From: a virus
DNA: 57,002 nt
IMG/VR virus record: IMGVR_UViG_3300018080_000211
Coordinates: 1-57,002 of that record
Strand: one strand, 5' to 3'
The translations under genes and the position numbers were made by a program. The notes under the pieces are model-generated. The model had not been told where the DNA came from. It searched no databases and worked only from the letters and a program-made list of their open reading frames with translations. Positions 33,655 to 43,081 of the stretch are shown piece by piece (position 1 is the first letter of the stretch; the number at the start of each line of letters is the position of its first letter).

Positions 33655-34647
33655 TCAACCCAAGTGTTTGAGCAGAGAATTTGACCGCTTCACGATGGCC
33701 TTTGTTGCCTTGATTTTCTTGCTTGTGCCCATAACCTTCCTTGGCTTCACTTCGACCTTCCGCTTTTGCGCTCTCGCTTTGAATTCTCCCTTTGGCCTTC
33801 TGACTTCACCTCTGTGTCGCTGAAGCTCCATAACGGCAAAGGCATGAGCCCACAATCGATAGTTGCCTGTCTGCTTTGCAACCGTGAGCCAAACATCGAC
33901 ATCACGCAATATATGATGAATTTTATTTTGATACACAAATCTTAAAAGCTCCTCTGGAGCTATCTTCAACCGCTCTGAACCAACCTCTCCTCGCAACATC
34001 GCTCCAATCAGCTCGAGCTTGTTGCCCTCTTTGTCATCTGCGAATGCTTCCCCATATGCGTCAAAGAAGAGATTGTTCAACAAATCTCGGAAGCTCTCGC
34101 TTGACTCCACAACCTTCTTTAAATCCCATGGCTCAATGCCTTCCTCTTCAATGATTTCCTTCGCCAATGAAAGCTTTTGCATGTCTGTCGGTTTTTTCAT
34201 CTCGAGCTTGAGCGAAATCTTCTGAAGGTCAAGGATGATTTTGTCCATGTCATTGACCAGCAATATCATTGGTTGTTTCAGGAGCTTTGCCTTGGACACG
34301 AGGAGCTGCTGGGCGCTCTTCGTGAGGTTGTCTGCTTCGTCAAGTATCGTGAGGCGCTTCTTTTTGTCGAGTCCAGCCACACCAGTGAACTGTATCGCTC
34401 TCTTGATTTGTCCCACATTCCGCTCATCGCTTGCGTTCAGCTCGGTGATGGCGCAATCGAAATCAGCAGCAAGACAATGGGAGAGTGTCGTTTTGCCAAT
34501 TCCAGACCTTCCATGGAGTATTAGGATGGGCAGCGGTGCTCGACCTTTCCAGTGCATTTCCATCCACCTCTTCGCAGCGCTCACGATGTTGCGATTGCCG
34601 ATGAAATCCTTCAGTGATTTCGGTCGATACATCTCTGTCCAAATCAT
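33655..34647 (-). CDS. rfcL: Replication factor C large-subunit-like clamp loader ATPase
   Basis: 330 residues. Starts WTEMYRPKSLKDFIGN as RFC proteins do; Walker A HGRSGIGKTTL (about 46), Walker B LTILDEADNL (about 100), NASDERN conserved block. The region after the AAA+ core is helical, ending in a basic tail (RAQKRKVEVKPRKVMG to the end). Shorter than cellular RfcL (usually over 400). With RfcS it would load the clamp. Its start overlaps the end of polB; last gene of the replication operon. Confidence 0.85.
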   Translation of the reverse strand: MIWTEMYRPKSLKDFIGNRNIVSAAKRWMEMHWKGRAPLPILILHGRSGIGKTTLSHCLAADFDCAITELNASDERNVGQIKRAIQFTGVAGLDKKKRLTILDEADNLTKSAQQLLVSKAKLLKQPMILLVNDMDKIILDLQKISLKLEMKKPTDMQKLSLAKEIIEEEGIEPWDLKKVVESSESFRDLLNNLFFDAYGEAFADDKEGNKLELIGAMLRGEVGSERLKIAPEELLRFVYQNKIHHILRDVDVWLTVAKQTGNYRLWAHAFAVMELQRHRGEVRRPKGEFKARAQKRKVEVKPRKVMGTSKKIKATKAIVKRSNSLLKHLG

Positions 34648-37040
34648 CCTCGCTTCACCCCTATCTTGCCTGTGTCGAGGTATGCTGTGAGATTGGATTG
34701 TTTCAGGCCTGTCATAATCTCCTCGATACTCATGCCGAGCGCTTCGAGGATTGGCTCACTTGGGAGCACAATATGCCTTCTGACATTGTTCGGAATATCG
34801 AAGATGACACCGAAGCCTATTGGGTCATCATCCCAATCAAGTGCAACAACATCGGTCTTGGGTTTGCCTTCCACTGTCCCGAGATACACCCAGAAGCTAT
34901 CCCCACGCTTGTAATTCTTGCCGAGATAGGTGTTGCTGTAATTGGGCGCTCTGACCTGTGGCACATCAGTCTTGTATTCCTTTCGCCACGACATCGGGAT
35001 TGCCAATTTTTGTGGGTTTATGGTGGCTTCCTCGATGGATTGGATGGCCTTCTTTATCAGAGGTCGCACCTTCTCGACCTTCCCTTCAACGATGAGTTGG
35101 AAGAGCTTCTTTTGAAGCGCCTTTGTAAGCCTGCTGCTGTCCCTTCGTTTTGAGTGCGCTCCCTTGATTATCATCCGCTTCTCGATTGGGACATCACGCA
35201 CATCTTGTCCATCCCAAATCGGCACTTGGATGTATCGCTTTTTTCTGCCCCATTGAAACACGACCTCATTGATTGTTTCGAGCTTGATTTCAAAGTGGTG
35301 GCTCTCCGCATTCAATCTGCCAGCAAGCTTCTGGAAGGATTTGTTGATGTGTTTGACGGTCTTGTCGCATGCTCTCTTCAACTTGTCAAGCTCCCAATCT
35401 TCAGAGTCTGGGAATGTGAACAGAATTCCATCGGTGTCGCCATACCAGACTTTGAAGCCAGAGCGCTCGAGGATACCAATCACCCAAGCAATCATCATCC
35501 TGACAGTGCCTGTAATATCACTGCCGACCTTCCCTGCGTTGAGTCGGAAGTAATCGCTGCCCATTACACCATAGAGAGAGTTGGTGAAGAATTTGAGCAC
35601 CTCTTGTTCATCCTTCAACTCTGTATATTCATCGCTGTTGTATTCACAAGCGTGCATCCGCTCCCTTAATTGATAGCGCTCGTCAACGAGCTGGTCATAA
35701 ATTATTGGCACCAATCCTCGTGGCTTTTTGGAATAGCAGCGCCCACTCGGTGCAACGAAGTAATCGCCATCAGGCTTCGGAGATTTGACATATGTTTCCT
35801 GCGAATAATTCCCTGTTCTGACAGCGTTTGGATATGCTGTCTTCAAGTCCAAATAAATAGCCTTCCGAATGAGTCCAGTGAAGGCTTCTCCAACCCACCC
35901 ACCTTTGTCAATGCCTTTGCCCTGCTCGAGTGAGGCAACTGTTGGCAGCACGAGATAGCTATGACATTTGTGAAGGAAGTATGCGTCAGCCAATTTGCTG
36001 TTCTGGGCAAACACCTCAATCGAGCTTCCACACTTCTGGCACAAACCGATGAAGAAGCCTGTCAGATTTTTCTTGTCTATGAGTCGGTCAACCAACTCCA
36101 AATCTTTGATGTTGTAAATGAGGAGCTTTGCCATGTCTGTCCTGTACAACTCACTGATTGTCGTGCGCTCGACCTTCCCCTCACCAAGCTCCTGTTGTGA
36201 CACATAATCGAGGTGAAGGTCATCTGGCGTGCCAACATATCGTTTGACATACATCGCAAGCGTGTCCATCCGTGCGAAGTCATCCCAATTTGGACAGGTG
36301 AACTTCCTGCTCGGAGTCTTGGCACGCTCTCGCAGATAGTCGAGGTCATAATTGATGTTCCAATTCGTGATAATGTCAGGTGGATTCAATTGGAAGTATT
36401 GAGTGATAGCCATGAACAACCGCTTCTCATCCTTGTAGCTCCTCAATTTGATTTTGGCATTCGGATATGCTGCCTTGATTTTGTCATAGTCCACCTTGCT
36501 TCCTTCGGTGAACAGAATGGTGTAGGTGTTGCTGGCTTTATCCCATATTCCGACCACCAGCACTTCAGCGGTCGGATACTTGGGCAGAGCGAGTCCAAGC
36601 TCATCCTCATTCTCGATGTCCACAATGGCGATGTTCGGTGGTATCGGTTTGCAGTCCAAAGGTTTAATGTCCTTCGGATAAATCACCTCACGGTCTGGCA
36701 CTTCGATTGTGTGCCAAATCCCATGGTCATATCTCACCCTATCCTCATACAAAATATCAGCCTCATAGGTGATGGGATACTTGTTGCGGATACTCGGCAC
36801 ATTGAATGGAAAATCGACATACACCTTCAACAGTGGATTGTTATCAATGTCCACTCCCTCTTCGACTATCTCGGTGATGCAATTATCGTTTGGAAGCTTC
36901 TTTGTCTTTGGAATGTACAAATATGGTCGAGTGCCCTTGAGCACCTTGTGTACACGCTTCCCATCCTCTCCTCGACCGAAGAGATGAACCAGAAGCTCTC
37001 CCTTGACTTCATAGCGGATTTTGTAGATGGTGCACTTCAT
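34644..37040 (-). CDS. polB: Family B DNA polymerase
   Basis: 798 residues from ATG 37040. Exonuclease motifs: AIVDIENED (Exo I), NWNINYDLDYL (Exo II), YNIKDLELVD (Exo III), all acidic residues present, so proofreading should work. Polymerase motifs: LDLKTAYPNA (A; the usual DxxSLYPS is altered), FFTNSLYGVMGSD (B), WYGDTDGILF (C), GRKKRYIQV. The typical length and absence of a terminal-protein domain suggest an RNA-primed replicase. Preceded by RfcS, followed by RfcL. Confidence 0.95.
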   Translation of the reverse strand: MKCTIYKIRYEVKGELLVHLFGRGEDGKRVHKVLKGTRPYLYIPKTKKLPNDNCITEIVEEGVDIDNNPLLKVYVDFPFNVPSIRNKYPITYEADILYEDRVRYDHGIWHTIEVPDREVIYPKDIKPLDCKPIPPNIAIVDIENEDELGLALPKYPTAEVLVVGIWDKASNTYTILFTEGSKVDYDKIKAAYPNAKIKLRSYKDEKRLFMAITQYFQLNPPDIITNWNINYDLDYLRERAKTPSRKFTCPNWDDFARMDTLAMYVKRYVGTPDDLHLDYVSQQELGEGKVERTTISELYRTDMAKLLIYNIKDLELVDRLIDKKNLTGFFIGLCQKCGSSIEVFAQNSKLADAYFLHKCHSYLVLPTVASLEQGKGIDKGGWVGEAFTGLIRKAIYLDLKTAYPNAVRTGNYSQETYVKSPKPDGDYFVAPSGRCYSKKPRGLVPIIYDQLVDERYQLRERMHACEYNSDEYTELKDEQEVLKFFTNSLYGVMGSDYFRLNAGKVGSDITGTVRMMIAWVIGILERSGFKVWYGDTDGILFTFPDSEDWELDKLKRACDKTVKHINKSFQKLAGRLNAESHHFEIKLETINEVVFQWGRKKRYIQVPIWDGQDVRDVPIEKRMIIKGAHSKRRDSSRLTKALQKKLFQLIVEGKVEKVRPLIKKAIQSIEEATINPQKLAIPMSWRKEYKTDVPQVRAPNYSNTYLGKNYKRGDSFWVYLGTVEGKPKTDVVALDWDDDPIGFGVIFDIPNNVRRHIVLPSEPILEALGMSIEEIMTGLKQSNLTAYLDTGKIGVKRG

Positions 37041-37116
37041 GCTTGCACCCACGAGGCAGAATGGAGCGAGGTGTGAACTTGGAAAAATTCACGGCCATTC
37101 CCCTCGAGGTTTGTGC

Positions 37117-38109
37117 TCATGATTTGCTCGACTTCTCTGCCAACCAAGCAAAGAAGCACTTGAGTTGGAAGAGTGGGTTGCTTCCAACTATGATATAGTG
37201 CTCGGTTTGAGCCATGCGAATGATGATTTTCACTTTGGAGCTTCGAGGGATTTTTTCAGAGCGCTTGACCACATCAAAGGTCTTGCTCAATATATCCTGT
37301 ACACTGAAGCCATTCCAGTACAAATCGTCAATGATTTTGAAAGCACGCTCGACCTCTCCCTTGCCACAAGCCTTTAACAGCTGCTCTATCTGGCCATAAT
37401 CCACGAAATCGACAAGGCTTTGTATATCGCTGACCTCTATTACATTTGGCTGAAGGGACATCGTATAAAGCAAATTAATGGCCTTCCGCAGTGAGCCTTC
37501 CGATACTGCGGCAAGATAGCTTCGTGCGTCAGGCTTCATCTCAATTCCTTCTCCCTTCTCGATGGTGGCGATTGCCGACCTTATGTCATTCAATTCGAGC
37601 TGGTGAAATCGAAACACCTGACATCTATTTTGGATGGGTGATATAATTTTATTTGAATTATTTACACTCAATATAAATCGGCAGGTCTTGGCATATTGTT
37701 CCATTGGCCTTCGGAGAGCAGCTTGTGCGTCAGGTGTCAGGTTGTCTGCTTCATCGAGGAAGATGAGGTTGAACACCTTCCCGAGCTTTGAGTGAGGCAA
37801 TCGGGCACTGGTCGCAAACTTCTTTATCTTTGTGCGCACGACATCGATGCCACGCTCATCCGATGCGTTCAGCTCAATCCAATTGTTTTTCCACTCGCTT
37901 CCGAAGGCATCCCTTGAGAATGCTTCTGCGCAAGTTGTCTTCCCTATTCCTGCATCACCGACAAAGATGAGGTGTGGCATATTCCTGTCGCCATCCTGTA
38001 TGGCCTTGACCATATGTTTCAGCCTGCTGACTATGTGGTCTTGTCCAATCACCTCATCCAAGCTTTTTGGCCTGTACTTTTCAATCCATGGTAGATTTTC
38101 ATCTCTCAT
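37117..38109 (-). CDS. rfcS: Replication factor C small-subunit-like clamp loader ATPase
   Basis: 330 residues from ATG 38109 (GAGGTG upstream). PWIEKYRPKSLDEVIGQDHI start, Walker A VGDAGIGKTT, Walker B LIFLDEADNL, sensor and SRC-like motif IQNRCQVFRF (Ser changed to Asn, Arg finger kept). A C-terminal RFC collar domain follows. Normal RfcS length. It should form the clamp loader with the RfcL gene at 33655. Confidence 0.9.
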   Translation of the reverse strand: MRDENLPWIEKYRPKSLDEVIGQDHIVSRLKHMVKAIQDGDRNMPHLIFVGDAGIGKTTCAEAFSRDAFGSEWKNNWIELNASDERGIDVVRTKIKKFATSARLPHSKLGKVFNLIFLDEADNLTPDAQAALRRPMEQYAKTCRFILSVNNSNKIISPIQNRCQVFRFHQLELNDIRSAIATIEKGEGIEMKPDARSYLAAVSEGSLRKAINLLYTMSLQPNVIEVSDIQSLVDFVDYGQIEQLLKACGKGEVERAFKIIDDLYWNGFSVQDILSKTFDVVKRSEKIPRSSKVKIIIRMAQTEHYIIVGSNPLFQLKCFFAWLAEKSSKS

Positions 38110-38154
38110 TTTCACACCTCGCCTGAATACATTATCGACTCCTCAATACTTAAA

Positions 38155-38418
38155 TCATTCTGATGTAGTGATTACAAGATACTCTGCCCTCAACATTGTG
38201 TTATTCCTGACTCGATAAAACACGCTCTCCTCAAGCTCAAGATATGTTCCAAGCTTCGATAAGCCTGTTGTCTTTGGTCGGCAGCTCCCGCAGGTCTGAT
38301 GTTCCACGAGGATTTCACCCTCAACGAGCACCAGCACTGACGGTGCTTTTGTCTTGTTCTTTGAACTCATCTGTTGCGCAAACAATCCGACCTTCTCAAC
38401 GCTTAATCCGAATGCCAT
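38155..38418 (-). CDS. Hypothetical protein (87 aa)
   Basis: The ATG overlaps the stop of the PLP-enzyme gene (TGATG). One Cys pair (TCGSCRP) is present. Beta-rich (VLVLVEGEILVEH, TYLELEESVFY). Unknown function; position between PLP enzyme and RfcS may link it to either. Confidence 0.5.
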   Translation of the reverse strand: MAFGLSVEKVGLFAQQMSSKNKTKAPSVLVLVEGEILVEHQTCGSCRPKTTGLSKLGTYLELEESVFYRVRNNTMLRAEYLVITTSE

Positions 38419-39419
38419 CAAATCACTCCTCTGGATTTGAGATATTTCACCATCTCTTCCTCTGTTGTGTGTCCATCTCCCATCAGGCCATCTCCCATGC
38501 CAAGCTTTGGCGACCATTCGCCACCCACATTCCAGAAGTGAACAGGTGGCTCGAGGTCGTCAAGGTGGTCTATCATCCAACTGAAAGCCTTGGCATCAAT
38601 GAATTGGTCGCAAGGGAAGTTTGGCCTGTACAGAGCTTTGTCGTTGTAGCTGTATCCATCGTCAACAATTTCAAATGTCCACTTCCTATCCGAGCGCATC
38701 AATGGGCTGTTCCTGACATTAATCATCTTCCGAGCATCCGTGAGTATCTTGTCGTGGCGCTTCTTGAAATTGTGAATCAATACACCTTTGACATCGATTG
38801 ATATGTTGTTCTCCATTATACCTGCGAGCAATCCCGAGAGGATAGTGCCACTGGACACAACCATCACAAGAGTGCCATTGGTGTCGAGTTTATCCTTGAC
38901 CGCTTCGATGAGCTTCATATGTTCGGTCTTGCTTTCGTTGAGTCGAAGGCCAACAGGCAGATAGCGATAGTTGTCCACACCCTTCCTTCGCAGCCAATCC
39001 TTTGCCCAACCTTGAACAATCCTTTGGTGGTGTCCTCGAAGCTCCACCCCTGTGCTGCCGAATGACTTCATCATCTTCCTGTAAAAGTCATCGTGCCCTG
39101 TTGGATAAAATCCATAGTGCTTCATATCGAATTGCTCGGCAAAGTATCCGACTCCCCAACCAACACGAGCAATGATTGTGTCTTGGCTCACGACCGTTTT
39201 GACTCCCTCTTCCTGAAGCTTCTCGAAGTATGGCACGATGCCTCTGACCTTTGAGAAGTTGGGCATGGGGAATGGGAATGGCAAATCATCTCGGACAACA
39301 GTGAATTCCTTCCCTTCCTCTGTCCTGTAATCCTCGAGGGTGGGCATGTCCAATCCGTGTAGCTTGCCTTGGAGCTTCCTGCTGTCCCTCAATTCCAGCT
39401 CGATGTCCTGCCGTTTCAA
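38418..39419 (-). CDS. Fold-type II PLP-dependent enzyme (ACC deaminase / D-cysteine desulfhydrase-like)
   Basis: 333 residues. VVRDDLPFPF, then NFSKVRGIVPYFEKL, corresponds to the RDDL...GGNKxRKLE block; Lys 57 would be the Schiff-base lysine. VSQDTIIARVGWG matches the Q-S-N-H helix region, and VVSSGTILSGLLAG (about 187-200) the Ser/Gly loop that holds the PLP phosphate (GSGGTxAGLxAG). Such enzymes deaminate, eliminate or exchange amino-acid side groups. The gene sits in the replication operon between XPF nuclease and RfcS, suggesting a role on DNA or nucleotides, possibly base hypermodification. Substrate is inferred only. Confidence 0.65.
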   Translation of the reverse strand: MKRQDIELELRDSRKLQGKLHGLDMPTLEDYRTEEGKEFTVVRDDLPFPFPMPNFSKVRGIVPYFEKLQEEGVKTVVSQDTIIARVGWGVGYFAEQFDMKHYGFYPTGHDDFYRKMMKSFGSTGVELRGHHQRIVQGWAKDWLRRKGVDNYRYLPVGLRLNESKTEHMKLIEAVKDKLDTNGTLVMVVSSGTILSGLLAGIMENNISIDVKGVLIHNFKKRHDKILTDARKMINVRNSPLMRSDRKWTFEIVDDGYSYNDKALYRPNFPCDQFIDAKAFSWMIDHLDDLEPPVHFWNVGGEWSPKLGMGDGLMGDGHTTEEEMVKYLKSRGVI

Positions 39420-40189
39420 TCCACATCACCTACCAAGATTGCGACCGCATTGTCCAATTGCTTTCTGTTCAGGCCAAGCTCTCGCATGAGCTTCTTGTTT
39501 GGCTTCTCAAAGAGGTTGAGGAGCGCCTGATTTACCTCACCGACACTGCCATATTTTTCCAGAAGCTTCTCTGCGGTCTTGTCGCCAATAAATGGATAGC
39601 TCAAGAGCACTCTCATTGCTCGGTCTTTGTGTGTTGCTGTCGGTCGAGTCGCAACAACCTCGCTCCTGTCTTTGCTATCCCTTGCCTTGTAGTACATTCT
39701 CACAATCAACTCGGCAGCTTCTCTCCTGTCTGAACAGAAGATTGGGGGAAATCCTCGAAGGCTACAACTGGCTATCGCTCCAAACAACCGCAGCTTCCTT
39801 CGGTTGTATTCCGCTATCTTTTGAGCGCTCGTCAATCGTGGCTTGTAAAACACCTTCTTTTTGATGTCCTTGAACACTTCGGTGATAGGCTTATCGACCA
39901 AGAAAAATGCGTGAGGATATTGGGACAATTCTTGGAGCTTCGCAAACAGGTTGCCATTCTCGATTTCATCCCACAAATCTTCGCTCTTCCGCTCGACCGC
40001 AAACCCAAACTTTGGGTCAGCATAATCTCCGACCTCGAGCTGAACCACTTTGGCCTTTGAGCCAATGTCAATACTCCCAGCCTTGTCCAGTGATATTTTT
40101 TCATTTGCGTCAGGTGCAAACTTCTGGAGCGCTCCCTTCACCAACCTCTTCATCATGTCGTGTTCTCTGTTGTCAATCAATAATGTCAT
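39416..40189 (-). CDS. XPF/ERCC4-type nuclease
   Basis: 257 residues from ATG 40189, two bases after the primase stop (GAGGATGGT upstream). LLIDNREHD and VGDYADPKFGFAVERKSEDLW carry the D...GD...ERK signature of the ERCC4 nuclease; the acidic residue after ERK is one position nearer than in the usual ERKxxxD. A helix-hairpin-helix DNA-binding segment (LLSYPFIGDKTAEKLLEKYGSV) lies near the C-terminus. It probably cuts branched DNA at stalled forks or recombination intermediates. Confidence 0.85.
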   Translation of the reverse strand: MTLLIDNREHDMMKRLVKGALQKFAPDANEKISLDKAGSIDIGSKAKVVQLEVGDYADPKFGFAVERKSEDLWDEIENGNLFAKLQELSQYPHAFFLVDKPITEVFKDIKKKVFYKPRLTSAQKIAEYNRRKLRLFGAIASCSLRGFPPIFCSDRREAAELIVRMYYKARDSKDRSEVVATRPTATHKDRAMRVLLSYPFIGDKTAEKLLEKYGSVGEVNQALLNLFEKPNKKLMRELGLNRKQLDNAVAILVGDVD

Positions 40190-40190
40190 T

Positions 40191-41312
40191 TTACCATCCT
40201 CTGAATTTGGGGCAGGCTTCTCCAACGCACAGCCCATGTTCATTCTTAATCTTCCCACATGTGTCGTGTTTATATTCTGGCACATGGAAATAAATATGTT
40301 TGATTTGATAAATCCTTCTCGAGCGGAACATTCTGTCAACCCATCTAAATGTCTCACTCATCTTCTCGAATAGCTCGACCACTTGGCCAAAGCTGTATCC
40401 GATTTCCTTGAGCTGAATCACCGTCATTCTCCGAGTTGGATGAGTTGGATTGCGGCTGAACAGGTCGTTGTGTACACACATTCGAGGAATGAGCGCTTTG
40501 ATAAGCTCGTGGAAGTCATCGTCAGGCACGGATGAATATTCACGAGTGGACACAATCCGCTCTCCCTCGATAAGCTCTTTGTCTGCCGCATACTCGAGTA
40601 TGTCAATGCCAAACTTCTCGATGAGGTCATCCAAATCCAGCTTCGCTTCGGGCAAATTAGGGATAAAAAGTGTGGGGGCACGAGCATTTTCTATGATTTC
40701 GTAAATGGAGTTGTCCACGACCTCTTCAGCCTTGACAGGACAACAGAATGTATCCCCAATCAAATATTGCTTGTGCTTCTCCTCTCTCGCATATCTCGAC
40801 ATTGGGACACGGCACAATCTTCTTGGCTCTTTACACATGCCATCCATCGTGCGAAGCTCGAGCTTGTCCTTGAGCCAATTGTGAACCGCTCGAGTCTTTG
40901 CCTTCAGCTCTTCATCGTACAGGTGAACAGAAGGCTTCAATCGAATGAAATGGTGGAAGCCTTTTGAACCAGAGAATGAATTGATAAATGGCAAGCCTTC
41001 CTTCTGACAAAACTCGATAAGCTTGATGGTGTCGAGTTGCGCATTTTCAGGCTTCTCTTTGTCATCAAAATCGGTGAACAGATTTCCCACTCTCACGCTC
41101 TTGACAGATGGCGGATGAAATCTTTGGTCAAGCTCGGGATAGCTGTTGTGAGAAGTGAAGCAGATAGCTCGACCAGTGTTTGCTTTGAACCACCTCGCAA
41201 ACTCTTCCCGATTGTACACTGGGGTTTGAATTGGGTCGCCAACCATTCGAGGAAAATCCATGAAGCCATAGGCATCCCATAGCTTGTACAAATCTCCGAG
41301 CTTGGCTTTCAT
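40191..41312 (-). CDS. Archaeal-type primase, PriS/PriL-CTD fusion
   Basis: 373 residues from ATG 41312 (overlaps upstream stop). Catalytic half: LFTDFDDKEKP with DxD, FSGSKGFHHFIRL (the SGxxGxH loop), RRLCRVPMSRY. C-terminal half: MCVHNDL, a helical block (QLKEIGYSFGQVVELFEKM), then DTCGKI, GLCVGE and EACPKF, the four-Cys pattern of the PriL iron-sulfur domain. One polypeptide therefore seems to combine both primase subunits. It should make primers for PolB. Confidence 0.85.
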   Translation of the reverse strand: MKAKLGDLYKLWDAYGFMDFPRMVGDPIQTPVYNREEFARWFKANTGRAICFTSHNSYPELDQRFHPPSVKSVRVGNLFTDFDDKEKPENAQLDTIKLIEFCQKEGLPFINSFSGSKGFHHFIRLKPSVHLYDEELKAKTRAVHNWLKDKLELRTMDGMCKEPRRLCRVPMSRYAREEKHKQYLIGDTFCCPVKAEEVVDNSIYEIIENARAPTLFIPNLPEAKLDLDDLIEKFGIDILEYAADKELIEGERIVSTREYSSVPDDDFHELIKALIPRMCVHNDLFSRNPTHPTRRMTVIQLKEIGYSFGQVVELFEKMSETFRWVDRMFRSRRIYQIKHIYFHVPEYKHDTCGKIKNEHGLCVGEACPKFRGW

Positions 41313-42124
41313 CCTTCCCACTCCAATGAATAGACAGGCAGGATTGCCTCTGGTGCAAACTTCCTCTTGAGCTGCGCCAAGCCTTCACTGTCGAGGTCGC
41401 TGCCGTCATTAACGAAAGGGAAGCCTATGTCAAGCACTTGTCGGTGGAAATCCCATCTGACATAATCGACCAAATACTTGATGGTGTGAACCGATTTGGA
41501 GATGAGGAAGGACACGGTGGAATAGGACAGTGGAGCGCCCACATTAAAAGCCACCATTTCGCCATCCAGCCAGTATCCCCTATGGTATAGGTTGAATTGG
41601 GTCATATTCTTGAGGATTTTGGTGTTATATGCGATGTCGTCAAATTCATCGGATTGGCTGTGATACTTCTCGCAAAGCTCAATCGCTCTCGGAAGGTCGG
41701 ACAATGATAATGGTTTCACCTCAAGCTCCAGACCGAAGTTGCGCACATTGTTGCGAAGCTTCTTGAGTTTGCCACCATGCAATCCCACGACCTTCTCGGT
41801 GCTGTTGATGTAATTATTATCGATTTGTTCAATATTAAAACCTTGGAATACAAGTGGATGTATTTTTGTTGATATATTATGTGGAGCAAATAAAATCTCA
41901 AGCTCACCAAAGGTCTTGTAGTGGCGCTGAAGAGCTTCATCGATGCGACCTTTCAGGATTGGTGGGACAAGCAGCAAGCCTTCCTCGTTGGTCAAGCGCC
42001 ACCCATCGAAGTTGATGTCATAGTCTTGACAACACCAAAGCTCTGGTGAGCTGTACCAAAAGTCAAGCTCCGCTTCCTTGAGTGCAGCAGATAGCTGCTT
42101 GTAGATTTCCACCGTGAGTTTCAT
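41309..42124 (-). CDS. DUF2156 / GNAT-like acyltransferase
   Basis: 271 residues. The C-terminal half matches phosphatidylglycerol-lysyltransferase-like DUF2156 proteins: GGKLKKLRNNVRNF, a Tyr/Trp-rich middle (HRGYWLDGEMVAFNVG) and FVNDGSDLDSEGLAQLKRKF (family usual: yiNreqDlGipGLrkaKlsY). Members transfer aminoacyl or acyl groups. It overlaps the primase gene by four bases, so it is co-translated with replication enzymes. A modification enzyme acting on DNA bases or a viral protein is plausible; not shown. Confidence 0.65.
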   Translation of the reverse strand: MKLTVEIYKQLSAALKEAELDFWYSSPELWCCQDYDINFDGWRLTNEEGLLLVPPILKGRIDEALQRHYKTFGELEILFAPHNISTKIHPLVFQGFNIEQIDNNYINSTEKVVGLHGGKLKKLRNNVRNFGLELEVKPLSLSDLPRAIELCEKYHSQSDEFDDIAYNTKILKNMTQFNLYHRGYWLDGEMVAFNVGAPLSYSTVSFLISKSVHTIKYLVDYVRWDFHRQVLDIGFPFVNDGSDLDSEGLAQLKRKFAPEAILPVYSLEWEG

Positions 42125-42125
42125 C

Positions 42126-42218
42126 TCACTCTTCCTTTCTGCTCTTCTTGCCCGATAGGGTGAGTGGTCTGTGTGCTCGAGATTTCTTCAGACCACCCTT
42201 GCTCGATTTTCCACCCAT
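42126..42218 (-). CDS. Basic microprotein (30 aa)
   Basis: Gly/Ser/Lys/Arg-rich (MGGKSSKGGLKKSRAHRPLT...KKSRKEE). Linked to neighbours by one-base spacing on both sides. Looks like a nucleic-acid-binding tail peptide; function unknown. Confidence 0.45.
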   Translation of the reverse strand: MGGKSSKGGLKKSRAHRPLTLSGKKSRKEE

Positions 42219-42219
42219 G

Positions 42220-42345
42220 TTAATTCGCTCCCTCGATTTTGACGGTGATGTGCGCTCCGCATCGAGTGCAACCACCGCTCTTCTCTGTTGTTCCTTCGTG
42301 AAGCTCCTGTGACAATCTGTTCCAGAGCTTCCTTGCTGTCTTCAT
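42220..42345 (-). CDS. Zinc-binding microprotein (41 aa)
   Basis: One CxxC (GCTRCGAHITV) near the C-terminus, an amphipathic N-terminal helix. One zinc pair suggests dimer or incomplete site. Fills the gap between the clamp-like gene and the acyltransferase gene. Confidence 0.45.
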   Translation of the reverse strand: MKTARKLWNRLSQELHEGTTEKSGGCTRCGAHITVKIEGAN

Positions 42346-42364
42346 GCAACAGGTATTCACTCGC

Positions 42365-43081
42365 TCACCGCTTGTACTTCATTGGGCTTATGATAACCTT
42401 TGCTGTCAGGCTTCCCATCAGGATTTGACCGAAGATTTTGCCACCATCTTCCTCGATGGATAGGTCAATCACCGACTCATCCGTCAGTATAGGCAAGCTC
42501 TTGAACTCGATGGTTGGCACGATTGTCTCAACCTCTTCGACCTCTTCTGATTGCGTGTGAGCAAGAAGGCCACCGCTCGATTTCAGTGGCACTTCGTTGG
42601 TGAAGATTTCATCCCCTGTCGTTGTCATCTGCTCAAACACAACTCTATCTTCGTTGCGCATGACCTTCAGGATATGGATGCCATCGTCAATCACCTCGAA
42701 GGCTTTGACAGGAAGCTTGAATGAATTATCCATCTTCCAGAATTTGTCGATTGCCTTCTTGCCCTTCTCGAACAGGTTGCCACACGATGGGACATTGACC
42801 TTTTTGTTGATGCCCTTCCGCTTCCACTTGAAGTCAATATCCTTCTCGTGTCCATCGATAGTGAGTGGAGAGTTTGCGTCAGGGAAGAGGTGGCTTTTGA
42901 ATGCCACTTCCTCGTCAAACTCCTTGTTCTCCAACAGCACTATAATCGAGTGCATGTCATTGGCGAGAAGCATACCACCCTCGCCAATTGATATGTTCGC
43001 TCCTGTCTTGCTGCCCTTGTTTATCTTGTCCCCAAAATCGCACATGCGAGTTAAGTGGGGAAATATCTTGTCTATTTTCAT
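42365..43081 (-). CDS. Possible second PCNA-like clamp protein
   Basis: 238 residues, close to PCNA length. GEGGMLLANDMHSIIVLL and the following strand resemble the first PCNA domain (eeGi.i...D...v), and SIEEDGGKIFGQI with AKVIISPM at the end resembles the last strands before the C-terminus. A wide spacing of acidic residues fits a clamp surface. Start ATG overlaps the radical SAM stop (ATGA). Low-confidence fold call; could also be a different beta-rich replication accessory. Confidence 0.35.
   Translation of the reverse strand: MKIDKIFPHLTRMCDFGDKINKGSKTGANISIGEGGMLLANDMHSIIVLLENKEFDEEVAFKSHLFPDANSPLTIDGHEKDIDFKWKRKGINKKVNVPSCGNLFEKGKKAIDKFWKMDNSFKLPVKAFEVIDDGIHILKVMRNEDRVVFEQMTTTGDEIFTNEVPLKSSGGLLAHTQSEEVEEVETIVPTIEFKSLPILTDESVIDLSIEEDGGKIFGQILMGSLTAKVIISPMKYKR

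Noticed and set aside
37009-37098. 29-codon frame between RfcS and PolB
   Set aside because: It overlaps the PolB start in another frame and shows no domain; the ribosome-binding site of PolB lies inside it.
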